A stretch of DNA of 50,464 nucleotides from Allocoleopsis franciscana PCC 7113 (GCF_000317515.1 NC_019761.1:1-50464), one strand, 5' to 3'; counted from the stretch's first letter, positions 8,830 through 17,898 are shown. Made by a program: numbers and translations. The notes: generated by a model from the letters alone, not told the origin.

Positions 8830-9616
8830 GCTTACCGTCCAACGAATAAATCTTGTCTACTAGAACCTCAATGGGATAAGCCAAATCCTCTTGCCCCATT
8901 TCGTGCAGCGTCAGTCCTCGGTTAATGGCTTGCTTGAACTTCTCCGACTCGCGAATCGATGGCAGCACCAAATCTTCTTCAAACCATTGGCTAGTAATTT
9001 GCTTCATGGACTCAATGTTGCTCTCACTTTCCGTCGTGCGGCGTAACCCTACCCAGCGATCGCGAAACGGAACTACACCCAAAACCCTCCCCCCAAACGT
9101 CTCATCCTCTTCCTTGAGTTCATTAATCAACTCCAGAGTGCGAATCAACGATTGTAAGCCCTTTACCGACGCTTCAACCGGAATCATCAACCCATCAGAC
9201 GCACCAATTACCGTCAGGGAAATTTGCGATCGCTGCGGGGGTGCATCAATGATGCAATAGTTAAAGAGTTTAGCAACACTCTTGAGCCGTCGCCCCAGTG
9301 TCAAAGCACCCGTGCCGCTACCTGCCAGATAATCTTGCACCGTGTCCAGAGCGTCATCAGAGGGAATCAAAAACAGATTGTTGTACCTCGTTTCGTAAAT
9401 CCCATCCTTAGTATCGACTTGCTTTTTGAGAACTTCGAGCAAAGTGGGGCTATCGGGTTCCACAGTGAAACCCAAGAAAGTCGTCAGGCTGCTCTGAGGA
9501 TCGGCATCGATCGCCAAAACCGTATGTCCCTTCGCGGCTAATAGACGAGCCACGAACAAAACCATTGTCGTCTTCCCCTGACCACCAGCCAAGGATATGG
9601 AACTGACTGTCTGCAT
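8816..9616 (-). CDS. parA: ParA family partition ATPase
   Basis: This is a 266-residue ParA/Soj-like P-loop ATPase that positions plasmid copies on the nucleoid. The N-terminus, MQTVSSISLAGGQGKTTMVLF, holds a deviant Walker A in which the usual KGG is AGG before QGKTT. Walker A' (VLAIDADPQSSLTTFLGF) and Walker B (CIIDAPPQRSQIS) follow. It lacks the long N-terminal HTH of type Ia ParA, so it resembles type Ib or chromosome-type proteins. It is the first gene of a two-gene operon with the overlapping partner gene. The upstream repeats at 9680-9766 are candidate operator or centromere sites. Confidence 0.9.
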   Translation of the reverse strand: MQTVSSISLAGGQGKTTMVLFVARLLAAKGHTVLAIDADPQSSLTTFLGFTVEPDSPTLLEVLKKQVDTKDGIYETRYNNLFLIPSDDALDTVQDYLAGSGTGALTLGRRLKSVAKLFNYCIIDAPPQRSQISLTVIGASDGLMIPVEASVKGLQSLIRTLELINELKEEDETFGGRVLGVVPFRDRWVGLRRTTESESNIESMKQITSQWFEEDLVLPSIRESEKFKQAINRGLTLHEMGQEDLAYPIEVLVDKIYSLDGKHDKS

Positions 9617-9679
9617 CGTTGAACAAGTGACGCGGTGAGCGTCAGCAGATATTCATTAAGTATACATTGAAGAGTTGAA

Positions 9680-9766
9680 TTTTGTAAAATATGCAAAACT
9701 GAAGAAATGCAAAACTTTTAAACTGACTAATTGTAAAACTGCACTTTTGAAAAAATGCATTTTGCC
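9680..9766. repeat. Iteron-like cluster upstream of parA (candidate parS/operator)
   Basis: Short repeats of the form TGYAAAACT lie just upstream of parA: ATGCAAAACT at 9691-9700 and 9707-9716, TTGTAAAACT at 9731-9740, a related TTTTGTAAAAT at 9680-9690, and the inverted relative ATGCATTTTGCC at 9755-9766. The spacing is 16 then 24 bases between the three best copies. Clusters like this upstream of parA commonly bind the partner protein. The assignment is inference. Confidence 0.5.
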
Positions 9767-9929
9767 AGACCGACCGCGCAGACGGTCAACTCTTGGTACA
9801 GTGAGGGAGAACGATAGAGCTGACAACGGATACGTAGTCCTGCAATCGTCTCCCTTGGATGTGTCTCTTGAACCCAGATGAGACTCAGATTTGCTTGCAC
9901 CTATGCCTAGGGGGTTTCGTTGTGGTCAA

Positions 9930-9992
9930 TTAACCATCAGGATAGTGTTAAGACCAAAATCGACACCAACGAGCTGCGGCTTAGATTTCATA
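9930..9992 (-). pseudogene. Possible TnpB (IS605/IS607) RuvC-I remnant
   Basis: On the minus strand a 21-codon frame reads MKSKPQLVGVDFGLNTILMVN. The GVDFGLNT core resembles the first RuvC motif of TnpB nucleases (GVDLGLK-type), with the catalytic Asp. Nothing else of the gene is convincing nearby. It is a weak, short similarity seen by eye. Confidence 0.25.
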
Positions 9993-10009
9993 CTACCGAG
10001 GGATAGTTC

Positions 10010-11935
10010 ATGTGCGGAATTGTGGCATTCCTGTCGTTTCAAGATTCTATTGACTCCGAGTCTTTGAAACGGGCAACTCAACGCTTACATCATCGGGGAC
10101 CGGACGGACAGAAGTGTTGGATTTCCCCGACACGACGTGTTGGGTTGGGGCACGCCCGACTCAGCATTATTGATCTCAAAACAGGCGACCAGCCGATTTC
10201 TAACCAAAACAACAATCTACATATTGTTGTTAACGGAGAGTTTTATGACTTTGAACGAATACAGCAGGACTTAGAGCGATGGGGCTACCAACTACGTACC
10301 CATTCTGATAGCGAGATAGCTCTTCATCTTTACGACGAGTTTGGTACGCAATGCCTGCATCATTTACGGGGCGAATTTGCGTTTGTGCTTTGGGACGAAA
10401 GAAATCAGCTACTATTTGCAGCTCGCGATCGTTTTGGGATTAAGCCACTGTACTACACCGTGGAAAGAGGCATCCTTTATTTGGCCTCCGAAGTCAAGGC
10501 GTTATTTGCGGCTGGTGTGACTGCGCGTTGGGATCATGAGTCCTTTTTTCAGGCCGACAGCGGTCTATTAGATCCAGCTCGTACCTTATTTCAAAATATT
10601 TATCAGGTGCCACCAGGTCACTTTCTTTTGGCCTCGCCCCATAGTATCCAATTGAAGAGCTACTGGGATTTTAATTATCCCCGAATCGGGGATGAGGTTC
10701 CTCAATACAGTGAACATGAATACATCGAAAAACTCCGGTACACCTTGAATGAAGCCATTCGACTTCGGTTGCGAGCTGACGTGCCAGTGGGTTGCTATCT
10801 GAGTGGCGGACTTGATTCATCGGCTGTGTTGGGTATAGCAGCTACGCATACTTCGACTCCGCTCCAGGCATTCACTATCTCCTTTAACCAAGCTGCCTAT
10901 GACGAAAAGACTATTGCTCAGTCAACAGCCGCCTATACGGGCACAAATATCCAGCTAATTCCAGTTAGTCAATCTGACTTCGCTGAACATTTTGCGGACA
11001 CAGTTTGGCACGGTGAGATGTTCTGCATAAACACCCATACCGTTGCCAAGTACATATTGAGCAAGGCTGCACGCGATGCAGGCTACAAAGTAGTGCTAAC
11101 TGGCGAAGGTGCCGATGAAATCTTCGCAGGATACGCCCATTTCCGCCAAGATATGTTGCTTTACAACACGAAAGGGCAAGACGAAAAAGAAATAAAACGA
11201 CTATTAGAAGAGTTACGCTTAAACAATACGGTCTCAATGGGTATCCTTTTACCTAATGAGACATCTACACCACTGCCCAATGTGCAGCGACTCTTAGGTT
11301 TTGTACCGACCTGGATGGAAACAACTGCCGCAGGTAGTCTCAAGGGTCGCGCTCTCTACGCACCTGAATTTGCTGCCCAGTTTTCACAGCGAGACGCCTT
11401 TCGTGTCTTTTTCAACGGAGTAGATGTACAGGGTCAACTCTCTCAACGGGAGCCTGTAAACCAATCACTCTATTTGTGGTCGAAAACAGCGCTACCGAAC
11501 TATCTTCTGCGAATGCTGGGAGACGGAGTGGAGATGGCACACTCTATTGAAGGGCGTCTGCCCTTTCTTGACCATCATGTGGTTGAATTGGTGCGTGAGC
11601 TTCCCGTTTCACTCAAGATTCGTGGTATGACTGAAAAATATGTACTGCGAGAAGCCGCTCGTCCCTACTTAACCGATACGGTTTACTCCCGCGAAAAGCA
11701 CCCGTTCTTTGCTCCGCCTTCTACCTCTCAACTGAACTCTCCATTGCAGGAATTGCTCCAAGATACGCTGCGAGATCCAATTAAAGGCTCACTACCCTTC
11801 TATGACCAAGCCAAGGTGATCGCACTGTTAGATCAACTCCCTGAAATGGCTGATAGTACACGTACTTCAATAGATCCAGTTTTGATGAAGATGTTGAGTG
11901 CTTGTGTCCTTCAAGAACGGTTTGGACTGGCGTAG
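10010..11935 (+). CDS. asnB: Asparagine synthase (glutamine-hydrolysing)
   Basis: This 641-residue AsnB-type amidotransferase converts Asp (or another carboxylate) plus glutamine and ATP to the amide. The N-terminal Ntn glutaminase domain starts MCGIVAFLS, so Cys2 becomes the catalytic nucleophile; RLHHRGPDG and GHARLSIIDL are conserved glutaminase motifs. The C-terminal synthetase domain has the ATP pyrophosphatase loop GCYLSGGLDSSAVLG, then LTGEGADEIFAGY and EGRLPFLDHHVVEL. Length is normal. The start is fixed by the mature Cys2. It stands alone, with a weak RBS (GAGGGA, nine bases upstream). Amidotransferases of this type also occur in secondary metabolism, so the true acceptor could differ. 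Confidence 0.92.
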   Translation: MCGIVAFLSFQDSIDSESLKRATQRLHHRGPDGQKCWISPTRRVGLGHARLSIIDLKTGDQPISNQNNNLHIVVNGEFYDFERIQQDLERWGYQLRTHSDSEIALHLYDEFGTQCLHHLRGEFAFVLWDERNQLLFAARDRFGIKPLYYTVERGILYLASEVKALFAAGVTARWDHESFFQADSGLLDPARTLFQNIYQVPPGHFLLASPHSIQLKSYWDFNYPRIGDEVPQYSEHEYIEKLRYTLNEAIRLRLRADVPVGCYLSGGLDSSAVLGIAATHTSTPLQAFTISFNQAAYDEKTIAQSTAAYTGTNIQLIPVSQSDFAEHFADTVWHGEMFCINTHTVAKYILSKAARDAGYKVVLTGEGADEIFAGYAHFRQDMLLYNTKGQDEKEIKRLLEELRLNNTVSMGILLPNETSTPLPNVQRLLGFVPTWMETTAAGSLKGRALYAPEFAAQFSQRDAFRVFFNGVDVQGQLSQREPVNQSLYLWSKTALPNYLLRMLGDGVEMAHSIEGRLPFLDHHVVELVRELPVSLKIRGMTEKYVLREAARPYLTDTVYSREKHPFFAPPSTSQLNSPLQELLQDTLRDPIKGSLPFYDQAKVIALLDQLPEMADSTRTSIDPVLMKMLSACVLQERFGLA

Positions 11936-12023
11936 ATGGAAATTCTTATGCTCAACTCGCTATTCATAAAATCACCGTTGAGCAACTCTCTACTGTCAAT
12001 ACTAATCCTTGGGTGAAAAACGA

Positions 12024-12407
12024 ATGAAGTTATCCGATTTATCCCCAGAAGTCCTTGAAAAAGTTAAGCCAGTGCGATGGGACAGGATTATTGAGAAGCA
12101 CGAAGGTCCAGAGGATTGGGAGTCGGTTCTAAGATACTACGAACCCGAATTCCTGGAAATTGAGGGACGTTGGGTGCTTCTGCCCGTCGAGAAATCACAC
12201 CATCCAAATATCACGATTTTGCGTAGTATTTGGAGTGCAGATGGAAACTCGCTGACGCTGTTTCTCCAGGATACCACCTATGAAGACGACCCCTTTTTCT
12301 CTGGTTTTATGGCGGTCTGCGATCGCCTCAAGGGAGAAGACTTCTTTCTAGCAATTTTATATCACGAATGGTTTGTTATTGAAAGGGCGGAAGTTTTTGA
12401 ACCCTGA
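12024..12407 (+). CDS. Conserved hypothetical protein, 127 aa
   Basis: The ATG at 12024 gives a start of MKLSDLSPEVLEKVKPVRWD; a TTG four codons upstream is also open. It is an acidic, Trp- and Phe-rich globular protein (EDWESVLRYYEPEFLEIEG, FLQDTTYEDDPFFSGF, LAILYHEWFVIERAEVFEP). There is no signal peptide or transmembrane segment. I do not recognise the family. It ends 7 bases before the YdeI-like gene and is likely co-transcribed with it. Confidence 0.7.
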   Translation: MKLSDLSPEVLEKVKPVRWDRIIEKHEGPEDWESVLRYYEPEFLEIEGRWVLLPVEKSHHPNITILRSIWSADGNSLTLFLQDTTYEDDPFFSGFMAVCDRLKGEDFFLAILYHEWFVIERAEVFEP

Positions 12408-12414
12408 CCAACAT

Positions 12415-13002
12415 ATGGCGAAACCTGATAACCAACTAGAAACCTTTCATGCCACAAATCGCCAACAATGGCGGGAATGGTTGGAGAAAAACCATCACAC
12501 TTCTCTTGGTGTATGGCTCATCTACTACAAAGTAAAAAGTGGTAAGCCCAGCATTCGATATAGTGAAGCGGTAAAAGAAGCCTTATGCTTTGGTTGGATT
12601 GACAGTAAAGTCAAATCCTTAGACTCAGAACGTTATATGCAAATATTTACACCCCGAAAACCGAAAAGCGTCTGGTCAAAATTAAATAAGCAATATATTG
12701 AAGAACTCATAGAACAAGGGTTGATGACACCGTCGGGTCTTGAAAAAATTGAAGCGGCAAAACAAGATGGTTCATGGAACACGTTAGATGCGATAGAAGA
12801 GTTAATAATTCCGGCAGACTTAAAGCAAGCCTTAGAAGCCAACGAAGCGGCTAATAGGTATTTTGAGGCATTGAGTAACTCATCTAAAAAGAATATCCTC
12901 TTTTGGATTGAAAGTGCTAAACGTCCGGAGACAAGGTTGAGGAGAATTGAGCAAACTATCAGCTCAGCCGTGCAGAACAAAAATCCCTTGGCACGAGGTT
13001 GA
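12415..13002 (+). CDS. YdeI/OmpD-associated family protein
   Basis: This 195-residue protein starts at the ATG at 12415 (MAKPDNQLETFHATNRQQWREWLEKNH). The family's central motifs are present: GVWLIYYKVKSGKPSIRYSEAVKEALCFGWIDSK, here split as two neighbouring blocks, then FTPRKPKSVWSKLNK, GLMTPSGLEKIEAAK and the C-terminal basic block ETRLRRIEQTI. Members are small cytosolic proteins in the OmdA/YdeI group with a poorly known role in stress tolerance. An ATG 14 codons upstream overlaps the previous gene and is less likely. Confidence 0.85.
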   Translation: MAKPDNQLETFHATNRQQWREWLEKNHHTSLGVWLIYYKVKSGKPSIRYSEAVKEALCFGWIDSKVKSLDSERYMQIFTPRKPKSVWSKLNKQYIEELIEQGLMTPSGLEKIEAAKQDGSWNTLDAIEELIIPADLKQALEANEAANRYFEALSNSSKKNILFWIESAKRPETRLRRIEQTISSAVQNKNPLARG

Positions 13003-13016
13003 TACACATAAGCTTA

Positions 13017-13050
13017 ATAAAAAAAAGCCTAGTTGCTCATGAGCAACCAG
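13017..13050 (-). terminator. Rho-independent terminator of hsp20
   Basis: A 16-bp perfect palindrome GTTGCTCATGAGCAAC at 13032-13047 is followed, reading on the minus strand, by AGGC and a run of eight T. That is a good intrinsic terminator for the hsp20 gene. The plus-strand reading has no T-run after the stem, so it would serve the YdeI-like gene poorly. Confidence 0.75.
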
Positions 13051-13089
13051 ACTCAATACTTAGTGAATGTTACTACCTAAAAGAATCGG

Positions 13090-13542
13090 TTAGGCAGCAG
13101 CTTCCTCCAAATTAACTTTGACGACCTTATTCTTTTCTTCTTCAGACTTGGGCAGTGTCAGACTCAGGATACCGTCTTTGTACTCAGCCTGTACTTGGGT
13201 GTTTTGAATGCGAGCGGGTAAAGGAATCACACGCTGGAATTTACCGTAGTGGAATTCGCTCTTGGTTACGCCGTTCTCTTCGGTTTTAGTTTCTTCCTTA
13301 CGCTCACCGCTGATGGAAACAGCATTCTCTGTAACTTGCACGTCCAAATCTTTGGCTTCGATTCCTGGTACTTCCAGTTTCAGATGGATAGCATCTTTTG
13401 TCTCTTCCATCTCAGCAGCAGGAACTCTTACCAAGCTTCTTTCCCAACCTGTAGCAGGTACTAGAGTCTCATCAAACAAGCGGTTCATTTGCTGTTGTAG
13501 AGTAGCCATTTCTCGCCAGGGATTCCAACGAACTAATGCCAT
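13090..13542 (-). CDS. hspA: Small heat-shock protein Hsp20 (HspA class)
   Basis: This 150-residue ATP-independent chaperone binds unfolding proteins and thylakoid membranes under heat and light stress. The N-terminus, MALVRWNPWREMATLQQQMNRLF, is the hallmark of cyanobacterial HspA. The alpha-crystallin domain spans roughly residues 40-140 and contains AIHLKLEVPGIEAKDLDVQV and the conserved YKDGILSLTLPKSEEEK (A-x-x-x-G-x-L-type). A short C-terminal tail ends EEAAA, with the VKVNL segment replacing a strict I-x-I motif. I see no CIRCE inverted repeat in the ~240 bases upstream. A clear terminator follows. Confidence 0.95.
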   Translation of the reverse strand: MALVRWNPWREMATLQQQMNRLFDETLVPATGWERSLVRVPAAEMEETKDAIHLKLEVPGIEAKDLDVQVTENAVSISGERKEETKTEENGVTKSEFHYGKFQRVIPLPARIQNTQVQAEYKDGILSLTLPKSEEEKNKVVKVNLEEAAA

Positions 13543-13787
13543 AGTTGTTACTTGCTCTTAACGCTTCAGTCTTGTATCTTTGCCTTTGATTTTTATGTTA
13601 TTCAGGACAAAAGCCTGTGCAATTCGGTTTTAACACCTAAATTAATGATGATTACCGTCCAGAATTTAAGCTTAATAAGAAGTACGGAAAACTGAAAAAC
13701 TCCCGGTTCGGTAAACTCGATAAAAATCTAGATTTCCTAAGTTTCTCTAGAAATAAAGCTCTGGTTGCTGCTGACAAGCCATTGAGC

Positions 13788-14840
13788 TTATTCGACAACA
13801 GCCGAACTGACTTCTATGTCAGAAGCACTCCTCGATTCTGGAAGCTTTGGAATCGGACTTGAGGGTAGAACTTCCACTGTGATTGGAGCGATTGCGCGAA
13901 GCGCACCAGCAAAGCTGATCGCTTCTGTCACCTCATTAGCCTCTACCTGATTGATTAGTCCATCAGAAACGATCCAACTCAAAAATCTCGCCGAACTATC
14001 CATCGGCTGAATGTGGAGATAAACAGCGACGGATTGAATTTGCGAGTGTCCTAAGGTATGCTGTACCAAATGTAGTGGCGCTCCTCGCTCCAAAGCATGA
14101 CTTGCGTGGGCATGTCTCAACCAATGCGGACTGACTGGTGCGTCAATCCCTGCTTTTAGAGCCGCCGCTTTGACAATTCGCATCACCATTGAGCGGCTTA
14201 AATGTCCCCCTTTTTTCCGCGAGACAAACACAGGGTCACTCGCACTCGCTGTCCCTCTTAAACGTTCCACAGCCATCCATACTGGAGTTGGAAGCCAAAG
14301 ATAGCGAGTTTTTCCCCCTTTTCCGTACACCACCAGTTGTCCCCCACCCTGTTTGGCAACCAGATCGCGCCATTTCAAACCGCAAATCTCGGAAACTCTT
14401 AACCCCGTTGTATAGGCCAACAACAGCAAAACTTTGTTGCGATCGCTCGTAGCATTCTCGATTAACCGCACAACGTCCTGCTGGGTGAGCAACCGTTCAG
14501 CTAAGCGATTGCGAACTTTAGGAGGCTTCAGTTTTAAAGCCACGTTAACGGGGCAATAACCCGCTTCGTGGGCAAAGCGAAACAAAGACTTCAACGTATT
14601 GACAATCCGAGCTTTGGTGGCAGATGCTAAGTTCCCCCGACTGTCCACATACCTGTAGAGGTCTACTAAAGTCACTGCTTTTAAAGGCTTATTGACCCAA
14701 GCTAGGAACTTAAGAGCTTCCTCTCTATAGACAGCACGGGTGCGATCGCTTTTAGCGTGCAACCACATCCACAATAGTTCCTGGTCTTCCACGCCGTCTT
14801 CTGGCGCAGAGCGATCGGGAGCCTTCGGTTTGGCTCTCAT
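13788..14840 (-). CDS. Tyrosine recombinase (phage integrase / Xer type)
   Basis: This 350-residue site-specific recombinase has a SAM-like N-terminal core-binding domain (about 20-120; RTRAVYREEALKFLAWVNK) and a C-terminal catalytic domain. The catalytic set is visible: Arg in TTGLRVSEICGLKW, Lys in GKGGKTRYLWLP, HxxR in SPHWLRHAHASHAL, His in HTLGHSQIQS and the nucleophile Tyr in VAVYLHIQP. A ~55-residue C-terminal extension after the catalytic Tyr is unusual for XerC/D. The Tn7-like transposon is inserted 67 bases upstream of its ATG, so any native promoter has been displaced. It may resolve plasmid multimers or mediate integration. Confidence 0.9.
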   Translation of the reverse strand: MRAKPKAPDRSAPEDGVEDQELLWMWLHAKSDRTRAVYREEALKFLAWVNKPLKAVTLVDLYRYVDSRGNLASATKARIVNTLKSLFRFAHEAGYCPVNVALKLKPPKVRNRLAERLLTQQDVVRLIENATSDRNKVLLLLAYTTGLRVSEICGLKWRDLVAKQGGGQLVVYGKGGKTRYLWLPTPVWMAVERLRGTASASDPVFVSRKKGGHLSRSMVMRIVKAAALKAGIDAPVSPHWLRHAHASHALERGAPLHLVQHTLGHSQIQSVAVYLHIQPMDSSARFLSWIVSDGLINQVEANEVTEAISFAGALRAIAPITVEVLPSSPIPKLPESRSASDIEVSSAVVE

Positions 14841-14906
14841 GAATTCCTATGCAAATAAACAGGAGATTTTGTTGCATTCACTCTACCACATGCTTAAGTC
14901 TCAAAA

Positions 14907-14911
14907 AAGTA
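14907..14911. repeat. Target-site duplication AAGTA, left copy
   Basis: The five bases AAGTA directly precede the transposon terminus TGTCGG at 14912. The same five bases follow the right terminus CCGACA at 20489-20493. A 5-bp duplication is the known signature of Tn7-like transposition. Confidence 0.9.
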
Positions 14912-14917
14912 TGTCGG

Positions 14918-14999
14918 TTTGCACATAAGTTGAAAATCGTTACGCATAACGTGAAAATTTGACACATAAGATGAAATTTATTTGCACATAAGCTGAAAA
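14918..14999 (+). repeat. Left-end TnsB binding-site repeats
   Basis: Four related ~16-19-bp repeats lie at the left end: TTTGCACATAAGTTGAAAA (14918-14936), ACGCATAACGTGAAAA (14942-14957), ACACATAAGATGAAAT (14962-14977) and TTTGCACATAAGCTGAAAA (14981-14999). Spacing is about 20-24 bases. Multiple subterminal TnsB sites are the norm for Tn7-like ends. Confidence 0.85.
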
Positions 15000-15055
15000 G
15001 GCTCCCACAACCACTATTGTTTGGGGATTAACCTCAGATAACGGCAAGGAGTGAA

Positions 15056-15724
15056 GTGCCATCGGGAGCAGCCAGAGCCAGAAAAATCACCAATGCAGGC
15101 AACCGCAAGGTTATCGGCAAGTTTCCCAGCTTAAAGATGAACGCGGTTATCTGGTGGGAGTCGCAGCTAGAACGCGACTACATCTACCTGCTCGAAATCG
15201 ACCCAGAAGTCCTGTCCTATGGCGAACAGCCCTTTACGATTTCCTATACCGACAAAGGGAAACCCAGAAGGTATACACCCGACTTTGTGGTCACTAGGCC
15301 CCAAAAAACACAAGTTGTAGAAGTTAAACCGTCTAACCAGGCTCAGACCGAGAAAAATCTCAATCTCTTCCGAAAAATCGCTCCGATTTGCACAGCTAAC
15401 AACCAGGAGTTCGTTGTTGTCACCGAGCTTCGGATTCGAGTGCAGCCAAGACTCAACAATATCAAGCTGCTCTACAGATATGCCAGAGTACCCCTATCGC
15501 TCTCCAACTATCTAGATTGCCTGCAATATTTTCACTCCACCGAACCGATTTGTCTACTGAATGCAGAGCGAGACTTGAAAGAGAGAGGAATTAATCGTTC
15601 TTTAATGTTGCGATTGCTTTGGTGTGGTTTTCTGGTGACTGATTTGATGCAACCCATTAACGCAGAAAGTCTAATTCGACTCTCAAAAGAAGCTCCTAGT
15701 TGGGAGAGATTGAAAATCCAATGA
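15056..15724 (+). CDS. tnsA: TnsA-like endonuclease subunit
   Basis: This 222-residue restriction-endonuclease-fold subunit makes the 5' strand cuts that let Tn7-like elements move by cut-and-paste. Catalytic residues fit the TnsA pattern: Glu in WWESQLERDYIYLLE, Asp in RRYTPDFVVTRP and ExK in TQVVEVKPSNQA. The C-terminal half is the TnsC-interacting winged-helix region (INRSLMLRLLWCGFLVTDL). The GTG start at 15056 follows AAGGAG closely (about 4 bases). It overlaps tnsB by ATGA. Presence of TnsA sets this element apart from type V-K CASTs, which lack it. Confidence 0.9.
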   Translation: MPSGAARARKITNAGNRKVIGKFPSLKMNAVIWWESQLERDYIYLLEIDPEVLSYGEQPFTISYTDKGKPRRYTPDFVVTRPQKTQVVEVKPSNQAQTEKNLNLFRKIAPICTANNQEFVVVTELRIRVQPRLNNIKLLYRYARVPLSLSNYLDCLQYFHSTEPICLLNAERDLKERGINRSLMLRLLWCGFLVTDLMQPINAESLIRLSKEAPSWERLKIQ

Positions 15725-17898
15725 CCCGAATCTCTTTAAGAAAAGGACTACATTTAGCATGGCAAGGTCGTGAATATGTGATTGAGCAATGTTTAACAAC
15801 AGGAGAAGTTCTTCTTCAAGACGTACTCACCAATCATCTATCCAGCCTCAAAGCCACAGCCTTAACTCAGTTGCTCGTTCAAGGGGAGCTTGAGTTTATT
15901 GAAATTGAAGCTACAAGAGGAAAACAAAGTTATTCCCAAAAAGGATATATTAGCGCAGATTTTACCCAGCTTCCCTCAGAATTAAGAGAAGAATCGAAAA
16001 GAAGATACAGGTATATAGAACGGGTTCTCTCCAACAACATCTTGAAGCGAACTGCGTTAAACTTAAAACCCATTATCGACCAGGTGGCTCTTGAAATTGA
16101 AGATAGCCAACCTCCCTCATGGCTGACACTCTGGAGATGGCTAAAGGATTACGAAGCATCGGGAAGAGATATTCGCTCTTTAGTACCCAAATATGTATCC
16201 AAAGGCAATCGTCAACCCCGACTCAACCCAGAAGTCCGGAAAATCATCTCCAAGGCAATTGAACAAGTGTATCTCAAACCCTCTCAAGCCTCCGGTACTG
16301 ATGTTTATGAACGGGTAATTATCGAGATTAATCAGTCTAATCGGCTGCGAGAAACTATCGGGCAAGACTCCTTAGAAATCCCCAACATTGCAGCTATCTA
16401 TCGTGCTATTCGCCAATTAGACCCTTACGTCAAAGCCGTGGGTCGCTATGGCAAAAGAATCGCCAGCCAGATGTATGACCCGGTTCAAAAAGGTCCGCAT
16501 CCACTCCGTCCCTTAGAAAGGGTGGAAATTGACCATACTAAATTACCACTGTTTGTTGTGGATACCCAAACCCGGATGCCGATTGGTACTCCTTGGCTGA
16601 CCAGCGCCATCGATAAGTATTCAGGAGTGGTACTGGGTTATTACGCCAGTTTTGAGCCGCCTTCTTATTTATCGGTGATGCAATGCCTACTGCACGCTAT
16701 TCGCCCTAAAAATTATCTTCATTCCCAGTTCAAGAGTGTGGAAAATACCTGGGATACCTACGGACTGCCGGAAGTAATTGTCGTTGACAACGGCAAAGAG
16801 TTTTACAGCACTCACTTTGAAGATGCCTGTCTTCAGCTCGGAATCGTCATCCAATACTCTCCCCCCAAAATGCCTTGGTACAAGAGTGCTATAGAGCGGT
16901 ATTTCGGAGCTTTAAATAGTCAGTTGCTTTCGGATGCTCCTGGCAAAACCTTCTCTAACTTCCTGCAACTGTCGGATTACGACCCCAAAAAGAATGCGGT
17001 AATTTCGTTTGAAGCCCTGCAAGAAATTCTCCACATTTTTATTGTCGATATCCATAACCAGAGTTCCCATCCCGAACTGAAATCTCCTCGCTTTAAAGTT
17101 TGGGAATTAGCGATTACTGAATGGACGCCAGCTTTACCGCCGTCTAATCAAGAACTGAAAGTTTTAATGGGCGGCATCACCACCCGAAAAGTTAGCAGAA
17201 GAGGGGTGGAGTTTGAAGGTCTGCTCTACAACAGCAGTGAACTGGCGCGGCTGCGGTCAAATCATCAAAGTACTGAGAAAGCAACGGTTAAGTATGACCC
17301 CACTGATTTATCTTGCATCTATGTCTTAGACCCCACAACTCATCAATTTTTAGAGGTGCCTGCGCTTTCTCTTGAATATACTAAAGGGTTGACCCTTTGG
17401 CAGCACCAAGTCGTTAAACAGCTGGCACGTCAAGAAGCCGAAACAGTGGACATTGTGGCTTTGTCCTTAGCCAAAGAAAAGATTCAACTCATTGTCGAGC
17501 GGGAATGGAATTCATCAAAGAAAGGTCGAACTCGTACTGCAATGGCGAGGTGGTTGGGGATTGGACGCTCTGGTTCTGGTGAGTGTAGTCAAAGCCAAGA
17601 AACGTTCGACAGCAGCAGTCAACCTCATTCGATATCAGGACTCTCAGACTTGGGCAGTACCCATAATCCCAATCCTGCCCAAGAATCTCTCTCATCACCA
17701 GAACGGCCACAGACATCTCAACCCAAGTCCCGTCGTCGGTCATCCACTAACACGGGTGATAAGAAAGTGAACTCAGCAGCTCAACCCGAAAACCGTGATA
17801 CTTCAACCGATAATTGGCAACCAGATTTATCCGGATGGGATGTCAGCATCGGGTTACCAACTTACCTCAGTGAGACCGAACCCGATGCAGATAGATAA
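15721..17898 (+). CDS. tnsB: TnsB-like DDE transposase
   Basis: This 725-residue rve/DDE transposase joins the transposon 3' ends to the target. The catalytic triad is visible: Asp in ERVEIDHTKLPLFVVD, Asp in EVIVVDNGKEFYS and Glu in PWYKSAIERYFGALN. N-terminal HTH domains (from about residue 90 to 250) read the end repeats, followed by a Mu-type C-terminal barrel. A long low-complexity linker rich in Ser, Pro and Gln precedes a short conserved tail (DNWQPDLSGWDVSIGLP), the expected hook that contacts TnsC. I prefer the ATG at 15721, overlapping the tnsA stop as ATGA, over the TTG at 15700. Confidence 0.93.
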   Translation: MTRISLRKGLHLAWQGREYVIEQCLTTGEVLLQDVLTNHLSSLKATALTQLLVQGELEFIEIEATRGKQSYSQKGYISADFTQLPSELREESKRRYRYIERVLSNNILKRTALNLKPIIDQVALEIEDSQPPSWLTLWRWLKDYEASGRDIRSLVPKYVSKGNRQPRLNPEVRKIISKAIEQVYLKPSQASGTDVYERVIIEINQSNRLRETIGQDSLEIPNIAAIYRAIRQLDPYVKAVGRYGKRIASQMYDPVQKGPHPLRPLERVEIDHTKLPLFVVDTQTRMPIGTPWLTSAIDKYSGVVLGYYASFEPPSYLSVMQCLLHAIRPKNYLHSQFKSVENTWDTYGLPEVIVVDNGKEFYSTHFEDACLQLGIVIQYSPPKMPWYKSAIERYFGALNSQLLSDAPGKTFSNFLQLSDYDPKKNAVISFEALQEILHIFIVDIHNQSSHPELKSPRFKVWELAITEWTPALPPSNQELKVLMGGITTRKVSRRGVEFEGLLYNSSELARLRSNHQSTEKATVKYDPTDLSCIYVLDPTTHQFLEVPALSLEYTKGLTLWQHQVVKQLARQEAETVDIVALSLAKEKIQLIVEREWNSSKKGRTRTAMARWLGIGRSGSGECSQSQETFDSSSQPHSISGLSDLGSTHNPNPAQESLSSPERPQTSQPKSRRRSSTNTGDKKVNSAAQPENRDTSTDNWQPDLSGWDVSIGLPTYLSETEPDADR

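Noticed and set aside
9675-9881. 68-codon plus ORF starting MNFVKYAKLKKCK
   Set aside because: It runs through the iteron-like repeats upstream of parA, and its lysine-rich start is only translated AT-rich repeat DNA.
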